The notes under the pieces were generated by a model. The model did no database searches and was not told where the DNA came from. It was given only the letters and a program-made list of their open reading frames with translations. Made by a program: the position numbers and the translations under genes. A stretch of 46,187 nucleotides of DNA, from contig JALHOR010000021.1 in NCBI GenBank assembly GCA_022842885.1, positions 1-46,187 of the forward strand. Reading direction: 5' to 3'. This stretch comes from Anaerolineae bacterium. GTDB taxonomy: Bacteria; Chloroflexota; Anaerolineae; Aggregatilineales; Phototrophicaceae. Below, piece by piece: positions 1-8,328 of the stretch (its first letter is position 1; each line of letters opens with the position of its first letter).

Positions 1-2
1 CC

Positions 3-86
3 GACGGCATGGCGGTGACGACCTATCGCTTCCGCGCCGGCTGGGCCGCCTCCGAATCGCCCGATGTGCCGGACGAAATCGCTTGA
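3..86 (+). CDS. 3' end of an unidentified gene (partial)
   Basis: One frame is open from the window edge to a TGA at 84-86 and encodes about 27 residues (…MAVTTYRFRAGW…PDVPDEIA). The stretch is clearly more GC-rich than the sequence that follows, with third positions almost all G or C, which suggests real coding sequence. I do not recognise the family and the fragment is too short to assign. It could be a chance open frame, since 84 bases is weak evidence. Confidence 0.3.
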   Translation, partial: DGMAVTTYRFRAGWAASESPDVPDEIA

Positions 87-239
87 ATGTCCGCCGATAT
101 AAGCTCAAGCCGGTATTAAAGACCTCCAGCCGTTTTTGCGATTGCTGCACGCTGTTTGCTCCACACGTATTAAAAATCGTGCGCTGATTGTAGCGGATTT
201 GTGCAAGGGCGTACAGACAAGTAACCTGTTTGCGCTAGG

Positions 240-255
240 TTGCTGAATTCAGCAA
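240..255. promoter_or_regulatory. Perfect 16-bp palindrome, operator candidate
   Basis: TTGCTGAATTCAGCAA is a perfect inverted repeat. A related half-site (TTCAGCAT) follows at 270-277. Both lie just upstream of a TATACT hexamer at 290-295, which is a plausible -10 for the histidine phosphatase gene. The arrangement fits a dimeric repressor or activator site, but no regulator gene is nearby and the role is inferred. Confidence 0.35.
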
Positions 256-333
256 TGGTTTTACAGCATTCAGCATGGCGTAAATTGGGTATACTGAATC
301 AATATTTTCACCCACATGATAGATGGAGATTGC

Positions 334-957
334 ATGAGTGCGCCGCTGATTCTGTATCTTGTTCGCCATGGTGAAGTCTACAACCCACAGCAGATTTTAT
401 ACGGGCGCTTGCCCAATTTTTATCTGAGCGAAACTGGCAAAACCCAAGCCGCCGCTGCCGGGCAGTGGTTACAGGCTAAACCACTTGCCGCCATTTATAG
501 CAGCCCAATGGAACGGGCGCAGGAAACCGCTGGTTATATTGCCCGCGCCCAACCCGACAATCAAACCGTGCATCTGGAAGAACGCCTTATCGAAACGCTG
601 ACACCGCATGAGGGACGCTCGCATAGTGAACTAGAAGCCATCAATTATGATATGTATTCTGGTATTGAACCGCCCTATGAAGAACCCCGCGATTTGCGGC
701 GGCGATTGTTAGATTTTATTGCCGATATGCGCCGTACTCATGCTGGACAAGCGATTGCAGCAGTCTCGCATGGTGATATTGTGGTCGTGGGTTTTTTGTT
801 CGCCAAAAATCAACCTGACAATATCATTGGGCGCGGCGAATTGGAGGCACTCGGTTTACCAGAACGTTATCCAGCAACTGCGTCTATCTCCATGTTGACG
901 TATCATACCGATAATGCCGATGAAATCCCAGATTATGCCTATATCCGACCCTACTAA
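334..957 (+). CDS. Histidine phosphatase family protein (phosphoglycerate mutase-like)
   Basis: This 207-residue protein has the histidine phosphatase signature LVRHGE near residues 9-14, where His12 would carry the phosphate, and a second catalytic histidine in VSHGD near residue 150. Family members are small cytoplasmic phosphatases or phosphoglycerate mutases; the substrate cannot be read from the sequence. I chose the ATG at 334 because GGAGA at 325-329 sits 4 bases upstream. An in-frame ATG at 316 has no such site. Related cobalamin-pathway (CobC-like) phosphatases share the fold, but no cobalamin genes are present here. Confidence 0.85.
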   Translation: MSAPLILYLVRHGEVYNPQQILYGRLPNFYLSETGKTQAAAAGQWLQAKPLAAIYSSPMERAQETAGYIARAQPDNQTVHLEERLIETLTPHEGRSHSELEAINYDMYSGIEPPYEEPRDLRRRLLDFIADMRRTHAGQAIAAVSHGDIVVVGFLFAKNQPDNIIGRGELEALGLPERYPATASISMLTYHTDNADEIPDYAYIRPY

Positions 958-1045
958 GGTATCTCATAATTGCCGAAACAACCGTTTGTGCTGTAAACTT
1001 TCATCGCAAATTATTACAATATGGCAATTGAGGAGCCCTATCCAC

Positions 1046-1933
1046 ATGACGAAACCCACAAATTCCGCTAAAGCGGCAAAAGTCCGGCGCGAAGAACGCG
1101 AAAAACAGCGCCAGCGCCAACAACAACAATATCTGGTTATCGGATTAATTATTGCTGCCGTTTTGGTTGCAGGTTTATTTCTGATTTCAACTCGTCCGGC
1201 AGATGCACCGATTCCAGAAGGTGTCACGACTGCCTATGAAGGTTTAGAAATTGGCGTTAATGACGAAAACTTCCCGCGCTTGGGCAATGCTGACGCTCCA
1301 GTTCAAATCGAAGAATTTTCTAGTTTTAGCTGCCCCGGCTGCAAACAATTTCATGATGATGTTTTCCCCGCTATTGTAGAGCGCGTGCGTGCCGGGCATG
1401 TGGCATTTACGTTTGTTCCTATGCTCACAGGCAGCATCGAAAATGCCGAAGGCGCAGCCCGCGCTGCCTTATGCGCTGGCGAACAAGGCAAATTCTGGGA
1501 GATGCACGATGTCCTGTTCGATTGGCATGGGCGTTTTGTGAACAATGCCTTCACCAGCAATCGGTTGTCTTCCGGGGCAGAAGCCTTGGGCTTGAATATG
1601 GGCGATTTTAATAGCTGTTTCAGCAGCGAAAAAATCACCAATATTATCGGCGCGGGTAACGCCAAAGGCATTGCCTCTACCCCCACTGTGCGCGTTAATG
1701 GGCAAACTGTGGGCTTAACTGCCGCCGAAATTACCGCCGCGATTGACTCTTACGGGCCCTTTGATGCGCTGCCGCCGACAGATACCAGCGAACAACCGAC
1801 TGCTACAGAAGAAGTAGTTGCCACTCAAGAAGTATCAGCAACCACAGAAGCTATGGCTACTGAAGAAGTATCAGCAACCGCAGAAGCCGCCGCTACTGAA
1901 GAAACAGAAGCAACAGAAGAAGCCGGTAGCTAA
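1046..1933 (+). CDS. Membrane-anchored DsbA-like thioredoxin-fold protein
   Basis: The 295-residue product starts with a basic, Gln/Arg-rich cytoplasmic stretch, then one membrane helix (about residues 27-48) and an extracytoplasmic thioredoxin fold. The redox motif is CPGC, followed by a typical DsbA helical insertion and the cis-Pro region STPTV. It probably oxidises or isomerises disulfides in exported proteins. The last 45 residues are a low-complexity Ala/Thr/Glu tail with repeats such as ATEEVSAT, likely a surface linker. The start is ATG 1046, with GAGGAG at 1030-1035. A strong terminator follows directly. Confidence 0.85.
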   Translation: MTKPTNSAKAAKVRREEREKQRQRQQQQYLVIGLIIAAVLVAGLFLISTRPADAPIPEGVTTAYEGLEIGVNDENFPRLGNADAPVQIEEFSSFSCPGCKQFHDDVFPAIVERVRAGHVAFTFVPMLTGSIENAEGAARAALCAGEQGKFWEMHDVLFDWHGRFVNNAFTSNRLSSGAEALGLNMGDFNSCFSSEKITNIIGAGNAKGIASTPTVRVNGQTVGLTAAEITAAIDSYGPFDALPPTDTSEQPTATEEVVATQEVSATTEAMATEEVSATAEAAATEETEATEEAGS

Positions 1934-1943
1934 TTCTGGATGG

Positions 1944-1973
1944 GCGACCTGATACGTTCAGGTCGCTTTTTTT
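1944..1973 (+). terminator. Rho-independent terminator
   Basis: A perfect 9-bp stem (GCGACCTGA / TCAGGTCGC) with a 5-base loop is followed by seven T residues. It begins 10 bases after the DsbA-like stop codon and separates that gene from the glycosyltransferase. Confidence 0.9.
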
Positions 1974-2060
1974 CATGGCAAACAGCCGCTTATCTTGCCG
2001 TTATTGCCAGAAATTCGCAGCATCTCTATTTATTCATAGCCAACGACTACCATAACCTGT

Positions 2061-3194
2061 ATGCGCGTTGTTCATATCATCAAAGCCACCCGTATCGGGG
2101 GCGCAGAACGGCATTTGCTCATCCTGCTGACGGAACTCCGTAAACGTCAAGTGGATGCTCAATTGCTCATGCTGGTTGAACCGCGCAACCTCATGACCGA
2201 GATGGTGGCAGAAGCGGAAAAACGGCAAATTCCGGTGCAGCGCGTGATTATTTACCGGGATGCCGATACGTATGTGATTTTTCGGCTGCGCCGCATCTTG
2301 CGCCAACTCAAGCCTGACATTGTGCATACCCATCTGATTCATGCGGATTTATTTGGCTTGTTGGCAGCGAAACTTTCCGGTGTAAAAGTTATCCTTACCG
2401 GACGCCACAACGATGACGATTTTCGGCATCATCCTGCCGTCAAAACGCTGAACCGTTGGTTGTGGCATGGGCTGCATGGTGGCATTGCCATTAGCGATGC
2501 TATCAAAGTATTTACGACCACGATTGAAGGCGCACCGCATGACCAAGTGCATGTGGTGACGTATGGCATTGAATATACGCATATCACCGCCGCGGAAACC
2601 GCTAAAGCCCGCGCTGATTTACGCGCCGAATTGGGGTTGGCACCGCATACGCTGTTGATTGGCATGGCATGTCGTTTAGTCGAGCAGAAAGGCGTGACCT
2701 ATGCCTTGCAAGCCTTCCAACAATTGTTTTACGAGTTTCGGGATGTTTATTTCGTCATTGCTGGTGAAGGCGAATTGCAACCGTTGTTAGAGGCTGAAGC
2801 CCGCCAGCGTGACATTGCTGCCCGCACACGCTTCATTGGCTGGCGCAAAGATGCCCCGGCTTTTTTAGCAGGGTTGGATGTTTTTTTGATGCCGAGCTTA
2901 TGGGAAGGTTTTGGCTTGGTCTTATTAGAAGCCATGTCGCGCCGTATTCCAGTGGTTGCCAGCGCCGTGAGTGCTATCCCCGAAGTGGTGGCACACGGCG
3001 AAAGCGGTATTTTGGTGCCGCCGCGTGACCCCAAAGCGATTGCCGATGCACTGCGCCTGCTTTTGCCGGATCGAGAGTTGCGCTTGTATATGGGTTTAAA
3101 TGGTGAAGACCGTTTAGATACGTTGTTCAGCGCCGCCCGCATGGCAGATGAGACCGTTGCAGTCTATGCGCGATTTTTAAAAAGGGGTAGCTAA
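2061..3194 (+). CDS. Glycosyltransferase family 4 (GT-B) protein
   Basis: The 377-residue protein has the two-Rossmann GT-B layout of GT4 enzymes. The N-terminal half contains IGGAERHLL, typical of the acceptor domain. The C-terminal half carries GEGELQPLL and the EX7E motif EGFGLVLLE, which binds the nucleotide-sugar donor. It is cytoplasmic and probably transfers a sugar to a lipid or polysaccharide acceptor for the envelope. Donor and acceptor cannot be predicted. It is followed after 2 bases by the asparaginase-domain gene, so the two are co-transcribed. No strong ribosome site precedes ATG 2061. Confidence 0.9.
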   Translation: MRVVHIIKATRIGGAERHLLILLTELRKRQVDAQLLMLVEPRNLMTEMVAEAEKRQIPVQRVIIYRDADTYVIFRLRRILRQLKPDIVHTHLIHADLFGLLAAKLSGVKVILTGRHNDDDFRHHPAVKTLNRWLWHGLHGGIAISDAIKVFTTTIEGAPHDQVHVVTYGIEYTHITAAETAKARADLRAELGLAPHTLLIGMACRLVEQKGVTYALQAFQQLFYEFRDVYFVIAGEGELQPLLEAEARQRDIAARTRFIGWRKDAPAFLAGLDVFLMPSLWEGFGLVLLEAMSRRIPVVASAVSAIPEVVAHGESGILVPPRDPKAIADALRLLLPDRELRLYMGLNGEDRLDTLFSAARMADETVAVYARFLKRGS

Positions 3195-3196
3195 TC

Positions 3197-3679
3197 ATGA
3201 CCATCCATATTTTTACCACGGGTGGGTCTATTGATAAAACTTATTCTACGCAAGCAAGCGATTTTGTTGTCGGTGCGCCGCAAATTGCCACATTGCTGCA
3301 AGAGGCAAATGTGAATCTTGCCTACGAAGTGACAGAATTATGTCGTAAAGATAGCTTGCACATCACCGCAGAAGATCGCCAACAACTGGTTGAAGCCATC
3401 ACCAATAGCCCTCACACCCAGATTATTATCACGCATGGCACGGATACGATGACGCTGACGGGCGACGCCGTGCGGTCTATCCCCGAAAAAACTATCGTGA
3501 TTACTGGGGCAATGCAACCAGCGGCATTCAAAAAGACCGATGCTGTTTTGAATATTGGGGGAGCAGTGGCAGCAGTTCAAATACTGCCGCCGGGGGTGTA
3601 TATCGTGATGAGTGGGCGCGTCTTTGATGCTGCCAAGACGCGCAAAAATCCCACCACCGATCAATTTGAAGAGCTATAG
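3197..3679 (+). CDS. Single-domain asparaginase-like protein
   Basis: This 160-residue protein corresponds only to the N-terminal catalytic domain of type I/II L-asparaginases, which are usually about 330 residues. Both catalytic threonine motifs are visible: TTGGSIDK near residue 8 and THGTDTM near residue 80. The Lys-containing segment AFKKTDA follows. The C-terminal domain that completes the dimer interface is absent, yet the end looks natural rather than broken. Short stand-alone versions are known in several bacteria, but their substrate is not settled. It has its own site (AGGGG near 3183) inside the end of the GT4 gene and is translationally coupled to it. Confidence 0.8.
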   Translation: MTIHIFTTGGSIDKTYSTQASDFVVGAPQIATLLQEANVNLAYEVTELCRKDSLHITAEDRQQLVEAITNSPHTQIIITHGTDTMTLTGDAVRSIPEKTIVITGAMQPAAFKKTDAVLNIGGAVAAVQILPPGVYIVMSGRVFDAAKTRKNPTTDQFEEL

Positions 3680-3683
3680 CCGC

Positions 3684-4052
3684 TTAATCGCGTCCGCGCA
3701 GCAGCAGCCCCAATACCAACCCAAAGATGAAGGCGATAATCAGGTTGCGCCAAACATTCTCACGCACAACTTGCTTGGCTTGTTCTTCAATTTGTTCCAC
3801 CGTATGTTTTTGAAGATAGGCGCTGACTTCATTTAGGCGTGTGAGCGCGTTATCCACTTGGGCGCGGGCATCGTCATCCAGTTTGTTTTTATCAATTTCT
3901 TGCCGGATGCGCTGCTCGGCTTCCTGCAATTGTTCCACTAATTTTTCGCGGGCGACATTCGCCTGTTTGGTAAATGTCTTGCCGAATTTTTCCAGCTTTT
4001 CGCGGGCTTCTTGTGCAGCTTTTTCTGCTTCTTGGGTTGCATTTTGTGCCAT
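3684..4052 (-). CDS. Coiled-coil protein with C-terminal membrane anchor
   Basis: The 122-residue protein is a long charged helix rich in Ala, Glu, Lys and Gln (residues 1-95), followed by one hydrophobic helix (NLIIAFIFGLVLGLLL) and a short basic end. The layout resembles the DUF883/YqjD-ElaB type of tail-anchored coiled-coil proteins, but sequence identity cannot be judged here. It would sit on the inner face of the membrane. AGGAAGGTG precedes the ATG. It converges with the asparaginase gene, with only 4 bases between the stops. Confidence 0.75.
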   Translation of the reverse strand: MAQNATQEAEKAAQEAREKLEKFGKTFTKQANVAREKLVEQLQEAEQRIRQEIDKNKLDDDARAQVDNALTRLNEVSAYLQKHTVEQIEEQAKQVVRENVWRNLIIAFIFGLVLGLLLRGRD

Positions 4053-4169
4053 GTGTCACCTTCCTGCATTCTGTTGAACACTTCTATGATAGCGCAATTT
4101 GAATTGTTACAATAGCGACATTCGTCATATTTTGGACTCTTTTAGCTGGTCTTTTATGACCCAAAGTGC

Positions 4170-4197
4170 TTGCCAAAACCATTTTTTGTGCTATACT
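4170..4197 (+). promoter_or_regulatory. Sigma-70-type promoter candidate
   Basis: TTGCCA at 4170-4175 and TATACT at 4192-4197 are separated by 16 bases. It points at the short open frame at 4238 and possibly on to the RIO kinase gene, leaving a leader of roughly 430 bases. Confidence 0.5.
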
Positions 4198-4237
4198 GAC
4201 GTTGAGTATCCACTATTGATGATAGGAGAGTGTCAGT

Positions 4238-4294
4238 ATGGCTAGAACGGCAATTGTGGTGGTTATCGTGCAGGGAAATACTGCCAGCAACTAA
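4238..4294 (+). CDS. Possible 18-codon leader peptide or microprotein
   Basis: ATG 4238 is preceded by AGGAGAG at 4224-4230 with 7-base spacing, and by a good promoter about 40 bases upstream. The frame encodes 18 residues (MARTAIVVVIVQGNTASN) with a Val/Ile-rich middle, then TAA. I recognise no family. It could be a leader peptide controlling the downstream kinase, a small membrane peptide, or a chance reading frame with a fortuitous ribosome site. Confidence 0.35.
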   Translation: MARTAIVVVIVQGNTASN

Positions 4295-4633
4295 CACCTG
4301 AATTGTTGCAAATAGTATCCTGATGTCTATTTTCCGATATGCTGTTTTCTACATTATCGGTTTGGTGATTTGCCCCTTTCAGTCTTTGCTGTGTGGTTTT
4401 TGCTGTGCTTCCGGCTCAGGAATTATTGCCTGATTCGCCCGGAAACATGACCTCTTTTTCCTGCATGATACCCCTTTTTATGACACGATTATTCTGGCGA
4501 TGCCTATTTTTTTGCTATGCTTTGCTGCTGGCGTTAATCGTTAGCGGCAATGGCGGCACAGCCCGGAACAAATACCCATTTGTTCCCCACTCTATAAAAA
4601 CAACACGATATTACACTCAAAAGGCAAATCACG
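4295..4633 (+). other. Non-coding leader/intergenic stretch before the RIO kinase gene
   Basis: I see no convincing gene here. Short hydrophobic open frames begin at 4323 and 4393, but they lack ribosome sites and look like translated T-rich sequence. The region may be the 5' leader of the kinase mRNA if the promoter at 4170 drives it. I see no clear riboswitch or terminator fold. Confidence 0.4.
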
Positions 4634-5665
4634 TTGGTGGCGAAATACGACCCACTTCTCAATCTGGATGATGATGACTTGTATACCGATGACGAAGCAC
4701 AATTTGAACCTGTGCGGCGTAAGCGCAAGCAGCAAAAACCGAATCACAAACCGAAAAAATCGCAGCAAAGCATTCTGCAAGACATCGCCGATACCGTTGG
4801 GCTAGAAGGCGGCTTTAAGACAACCTATGTGCCGGGACTGTTTGAAGAAGGCTGGTTGCTCAGTTCGTTGCGCCAGTTTTACGATACGGCATTGATTACC
4901 GATGTGCTGGGGCGCGTGAATGGTGGCAAAGAAGCCAGCGTCTATCGGTGTGCCGCGCATCCGTCTACTGGGCAGGAACTGTTGGCAGTTAAAGTGTATC
5001 GTCCGCGCATGTTCCGTAACTTACGCAACGACAAGATGTACCGTGAAGGGCGTGCTATCCTGACGACCGACGGACGCCAAGTGAAAGAACGCGATAAACG
5101 CCTGCGGAAAGCCGTAGACCAGAATACTGGATTAGGGCAGCAGATGGCGCATACATCGTGGCTGATGTATGAATATACGACGCTGCAAAAATTGCACGCC
5201 GCTGGTGCTGCCGTGCCGCAGCCTTTCGCTGCTGGCGAAAATGCCATTCTCATGAGCTACATTGGAGATGAAACTCGTGGCGCACCCCGCCTAAGCGAAG
5301 TGGATTTACCGGAAGATGAAGCCCGCCGAATTTTCCAAGAGGTGCTGCGAAATATCGAACTCATGCTGGCAACTGGCTTCATTCATGGCGATCTTTCGCC
5401 GTACAACATCCTGTATCATCAGGGCAATATCACGTTGATTGACTTCCCACAGGTGACATTGCTGGAAGGCAACACCCAAGCCCGCATGATTTTACAACGC
5501 GATATTCAGCGCATTTGCGATTATTTTGCGGCACAGGGCATCCATGCTGATGCTCACTTCACGTACAAGCGGTTGCGTAAAAATTATCTGGTGACGGATG
5601 AAAAAGCCATCCAAGCCGATATTTCGCGCCTTGAAGTGCGTGAAGAAGAAGAGGATGACTATTAA
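4634..5665 (+). CDS. RIO-type atypical serine/threonine kinase
   Basis: The 343-residue protein begins with an acidic then basic low-complexity region (residues 1-60). The RIO kinase domain follows, with GRVNGGKEASVY as the nucleotide loop, AVKVYR with the catalytic Lys, HGDLSPYNIL as the catalytic loop and LIDFPQ as the metal-binding motif. These match RIO1-like proteins, which in eukaryotes and archaea act in ribosome maturation; the bacterial role is unknown. The start is TTG 4634 or GTG 4637, since no upstream ATG exists in frame. The protein ends in an acidic EEEEDDY tail. Confidence 0.85.
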   Translation: MVAKYDPLLNLDDDDLYTDDEAQFEPVRRKRKQQKPNHKPKKSQQSILQDIADTVGLEGGFKTTYVPGLFEEGWLLSSLRQFYDTALITDVLGRVNGGKEASVYRCAAHPSTGQELLAVKVYRPRMFRNLRNDKMYREGRAILTTDGRQVKERDKRLRKAVDQNTGLGQQMAHTSWLMYEYTTLQKLHAAGAAVPQPFAAGENAILMSYIGDETRGAPRLSEVDLPEDEARRIFQEVLRNIELMLATGFIHGDLSPYNILYHQGNITLIDFPQVTLLEGNTQARMILQRDIQRICDYFAAQGIHADAHFTYKRLRKNYLVTDEKAIQADISRLEVREEEEDDY

Positions 5666-5689
5666 GCCGGGGCAGAGTGGGGATAACCA

Positions 5690-5738
5690 TCCCCGCCTCC
5701 CCACCCCTAGCCCCTCCCCATTACATAGGGAGGGGGAT
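5690..5738. repeat. GC-rich hairpin repeat related to the mfd insert
   Basis: Between the RIO kinase stop and the lgt stop lies a stretch reading CCCCTCCCC, an AT-rich loop, then GGGAGGGGG, preceded by CCACCCCTAG. It can form a strong hairpin and may act as a shared terminator for the two converging genes. Its sequence is the reverse complement, with a few changes, of the 42-bp unit repeated inside mfd at 35466-35571, so it is a dispersed element. Confidence 0.75.
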
Positions 5739-5751
5739 GGTGATTAATCTT

Positions 5752-6837
5752 TTACGCGGTAGCGGCTTCTTGTTCTGCCTGTGCCGCCGGAACACCGTTG
5801 CGCCGCCGATAGAAGAAAATGACGGCGGCTACCACAAATACTAGCACTGTGAATGCTTGCGAACTGTTCAGCGATGTGCCGGGAACAGTCGCAATCTCGA
5901 CGCGCAAGAATTCTAGCAAAAAGCGAATGAACGAATACTGCATCAGATACAGCAGGAAAAAATCGCCGGGAACAAACTTGCGATACTGACGATTATAGAG
6001 ATTGAGCAGCACAAAAAATGCCGCCAAACTCCACAAACCTTCGTATAAAAACAAGGGGTGAAACAGCGTTGTCGGGTTCGTCAGCGGATATTCGACCAGA
6101 TTGGTATATTCGCCCACGCGATGCGCCGTATCAATCGGGATGCCCCACGGCAGTGTGGTGGGAATGCCATACAATTCTTGATTCACTGCGTTGGCGAAGC
6201 GCCCAATAAATTGCGCTAACGGCAATACCACGCCAGCAATATCCAACCATGGACCAACTGGCAGCCCGGCATCGGGGAAATCCGTCTTGAAACGTTCAAA
6301 ACGATAGCCCGCTGTTTCTTGACCGCGAATGCGCTGGAAAATGATAGTCGGAATCCACGCGATTAAGCCCAACACAAAGGTAATCGGGCTAAAGAGATAA
6401 TAGAAAAATTTAGCGACCGTGTTGTGATAGGGGCTGCAATACAACCATGCGCCTAACAAGCCGCCCAACACCGCACCGAAGATGCTTAATCCGCCACTCC
6501 AAATCGCTAAGGGACCGTCGGTGAGGTTGCTAAAATTCGCCATGAACCACGCGAAATCTTTGCAAATTGCGCCGGGGTCAGTGCTGCCGCAGCCCACCGT
6601 CAACGAAATAGGGGGAAATATCACAAACCATAAACGTGCGCCGATAATGCCGGGGAAAATTGCCCACGTTAGCCCACCCCACACATGGTCGGGGTCAAGT
6701 TTGCGGCGCTGCGCCAATTGTGCTGCCACAAATGCCGCTACCAGCATCGCCGTAACGATGATGATGCCATAATAGCGGACTTGTATATCCCCCAGAAAAG
6801 TATCTTGTAACAAAATATACTGGTCTTTGAACTCCAT
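5752..6837 (-). CDS. lgt: Prolipoprotein diacylglyceryl transferase
   Basis: The 361-residue polytopic membrane protein transfers diacylglycerol from phosphatidylglycerol to the lipobox cysteine of prolipoproteins. The Lgt signature region is visible as GRFANAVNQELYG, followed by HPLFLYEGLW; about seven membrane helices can be counted. It is longer than the usual 260-300 residues because of an extra segment (IFQRIRGQETAGYRFERF) in the middle. The start lies 6 bases after the CDP-alcohol transferase stop, so the two are one operon. That fits supply of the phospholipid donor. A lipoprotein gene (7637) lies beyond. Confidence 0.93.
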   Translation of the reverse strand: MEFKDQYILLQDTFLGDIQVRYYGIIIVTAMLVAAFVAAQLAQRRKLDPDHVWGGLTWAIFPGIIGARLWFVIFPPISLTVGCGSTDPGAICKDFAWFMANFSNLTDGPLAIWSGGLSIFGAVLGGLLGAWLYCSPYHNTVAKFFYYLFSPITFVLGLIAWIPTIIFQRIRGQETAGYRFERFKTDFPDAGLPVGPWLDIAGVVLPLAQFIGRFANAVNQELYGIPTTLPWGIPIDTAHRVGEYTNLVEYPLTNPTTLFHPLFLYEGLWSLAAFFVLLNLYNRQYRKFVPGDFFLLYLMQYSFIRFLLEFLRVEIATVPGTSLNSSQAFTVLVFVVAAVIFFYRRRNGVPAAQAEQEAATA

Positions 6838-6843
6838 AGCCTT

Positions 6844-7482
6844 TTACTCGCCTCGCTTCTTCAGCGTTCTGTAGACAAACCATAAGCGTTGCAGCGTCGT
6901 GATGTTCGTCCCCATTGCCAAAATGAGCATCCCAATATCCAGTGCTTCGGGGATGAGCAGCAAACTTGGCATCAGCAGCATCGCTAAAATCACCGCCAGC
7001 CGTTCTAGCCGCGTAAAAATACCCACCTGCACCTTAACCGAGACATCCATCTGGTCGGCACGCGCTCGCACATAACTAACGCCGTAACTGCCCATCAGCG
7101 CCGCCTGTGCCAGCAAAAACATCTCAAACCGTTCCTGCACGGCAAAATGATAACTCAAAGCGGCAAAAATAAAACAGTCAGCATAGCGGTCTAGGGTGGA
7201 ATCCAGCACTGCGCCAAACTGCCCTTTGCGCCGCATCGCCCGCGCTACCGCACCATCCAGCGCATCTAGAGGCAACCCGACCAACAGAATCAAGCCACCG
7301 GTTTGTAATTCGCCTTGGGCAATGAACCACGCCGCCACTGCCACCACGATTAACCCGGCAGAAGTGACCACATCAGGATGAATGCCGAGACGAAATAACA
7401 AGCCGCCAGCAGCGTTCAGCGGCACAGACACAATTCGCCGCATCCTATCGGTGAAAGTGATGGGATGATTATCAGATATCAT
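6844..7482 (-). CDS. CDP-alcohol phosphatidyltransferase family protein
   Basis: The 212-residue membrane protein carries the complete family motif DGxxARxxxxxxxxGxxxDxxxD, seen as DGAVARAMRRKG then AVLDSTLD (about residues 80-103). These aspartates bind the metal and CDP-lipid. It attaches an alcohol such as glycerol-3-phosphate or inositol phosphate to the lipid. PgsA is the likely role given its partner lgt, which uses phosphatidylglycerol, but the alcohol specificity cannot be read. About six membrane helices are present. ATG 7482 heads the operon. Confidence 0.88.
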   Translation of the reverse strand: MISDNHPITFTDRMRRIVSVPLNAAGGLLFRLGIHPDVVTSAGLIVVAVAAWFIAQGELQTGGLILLVGLPLDALDGAVARAMRRKGQFGAVLDSTLDRYADCFIFAALSYHFAVQERFEMFLLAQAALMGSYGVSYVRARADQMDVSVKVQVGIFTRLERLAVILAMLLMPSLLLIPEALDIGMLILAMGTNITTLQRLWFVYRTLKKRGE

Positions 7483-7636
7483 GAGGTTTATCCAGAATCT
7501 CTAAAATCTAGCTGTCTATTATTCGCAGATTGATATGAAATGTAAACACCAGTGCTGATATTTCGTCACTCTCACTGGTAGAATGCAATGTGGATTGTTA
7601 TGATAAAAATGCCCTTATCCACGATGAGGATATGCT

Positions 7637-8320
7637 ATGCTCACAATACGCGCTGGACTTTTTGCGTTTTTAATCATGTGCCTGTGTACGGCGTGCGGCA
7701 GCAGCAATCAGGCATTGCCCACCCTTGCCGAAATCGCCACCGATAACCCAACTGCCGCAGCTACGGTCACATTGGCAGATGCTGTTAGCAATGAACCGAC
7801 ACCGACCCGCGAATCATCGGGCGGCATAACCGTTACGGTAACGCCTGTTGCCACAGTTAATCCCGGTGCTGGCTCAGATTTTGACCCCAATGCGCTGAAT
7901 CCGTTTGATTTGCAAGGTGCTGGCTTTGCCGCCGATATTAACGGTTCAGAGACGCTGCGTTTGGCAGGGGTTGGCGGCTTGCGCTGTGGGGAAGGCAATA
8001 CCTTTATTTTAGAATCGTCGCAGGCAGATGTGCCACGCCTAGCTTTCGCTTTCCCTCGCGTTATAACGCCCGGCAATTATTTCTTGCGTGATGTGCCGAG
8101 CGAAGGAATAGCGGTGCGCCCTAGCCTAACGTTGGCAAATGGCGAGCTTTATGATTCGCAGTTGGATGGGGTTTTCGTGCTAAAAACGTTTGCGACGAGC
8201 AGCGGTGCCAGCATTACAGGCGATTTTGAGTATGCGGTAGTCTCGGTGACAGACCCCACCAAAAGCCTGCTAATTCGCGGCGCGTTTAATTTTCCGGCGG
8301 TGGCGCTGACTTGTTCGTAA
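7637..8320 (+). CDS. Predicted lipoprotein of unknown function
   Basis: The 227-residue product starts with a short signal peptide ending in LCTACGSS. Cys20 is the likely lipidated residue, although Cys at -3 is unusual for a lipobox. A Thr/Pro-rich linker (residues 25-75) follows, then a compact domain of about 145 residues rich in Gly, Leu and Ala. I do not recognise the domain. It would be anchored on the outer face of the membrane, and processing would need the nearby lgt product. GATGAGGAT just upstream gives a modest ribosome site. Confidence 0.75.
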   Translation: MLTIRAGLFAFLIMCLCTACGSSNQALPTLAEIATDNPTAAATVTLADAVSNEPTPTRESSGGITVTVTPVATVNPGAGSDFDPNALNPFDLQGAGFAADINGSETLRLAGVGGLRCGEGNTFILESSQADVPRLAFAFPRVITPGNYFLRDVPSEGIAVRPSLTLANGELYDSQLDGVFVLKTFATSSGASITGDFEYAVVSVTDPTKSLLIRGAFNFPAVALTCS

Positions 8321-8328
8321 TCATCCCA

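Noticed and set aside
914..1045. Upstream extension of the DsbA-like protein overlapping the phosphatase gene
   Set aside because: The added 44 residues look non-coding, and GAGGAG fits the ATG at 1046.
4393..4671. A 92-codon frame before the RIO kinase gene
   Set aside because: No ribosome site, overlaps the kinase start in another frame and looks like translated T-rich sequence.
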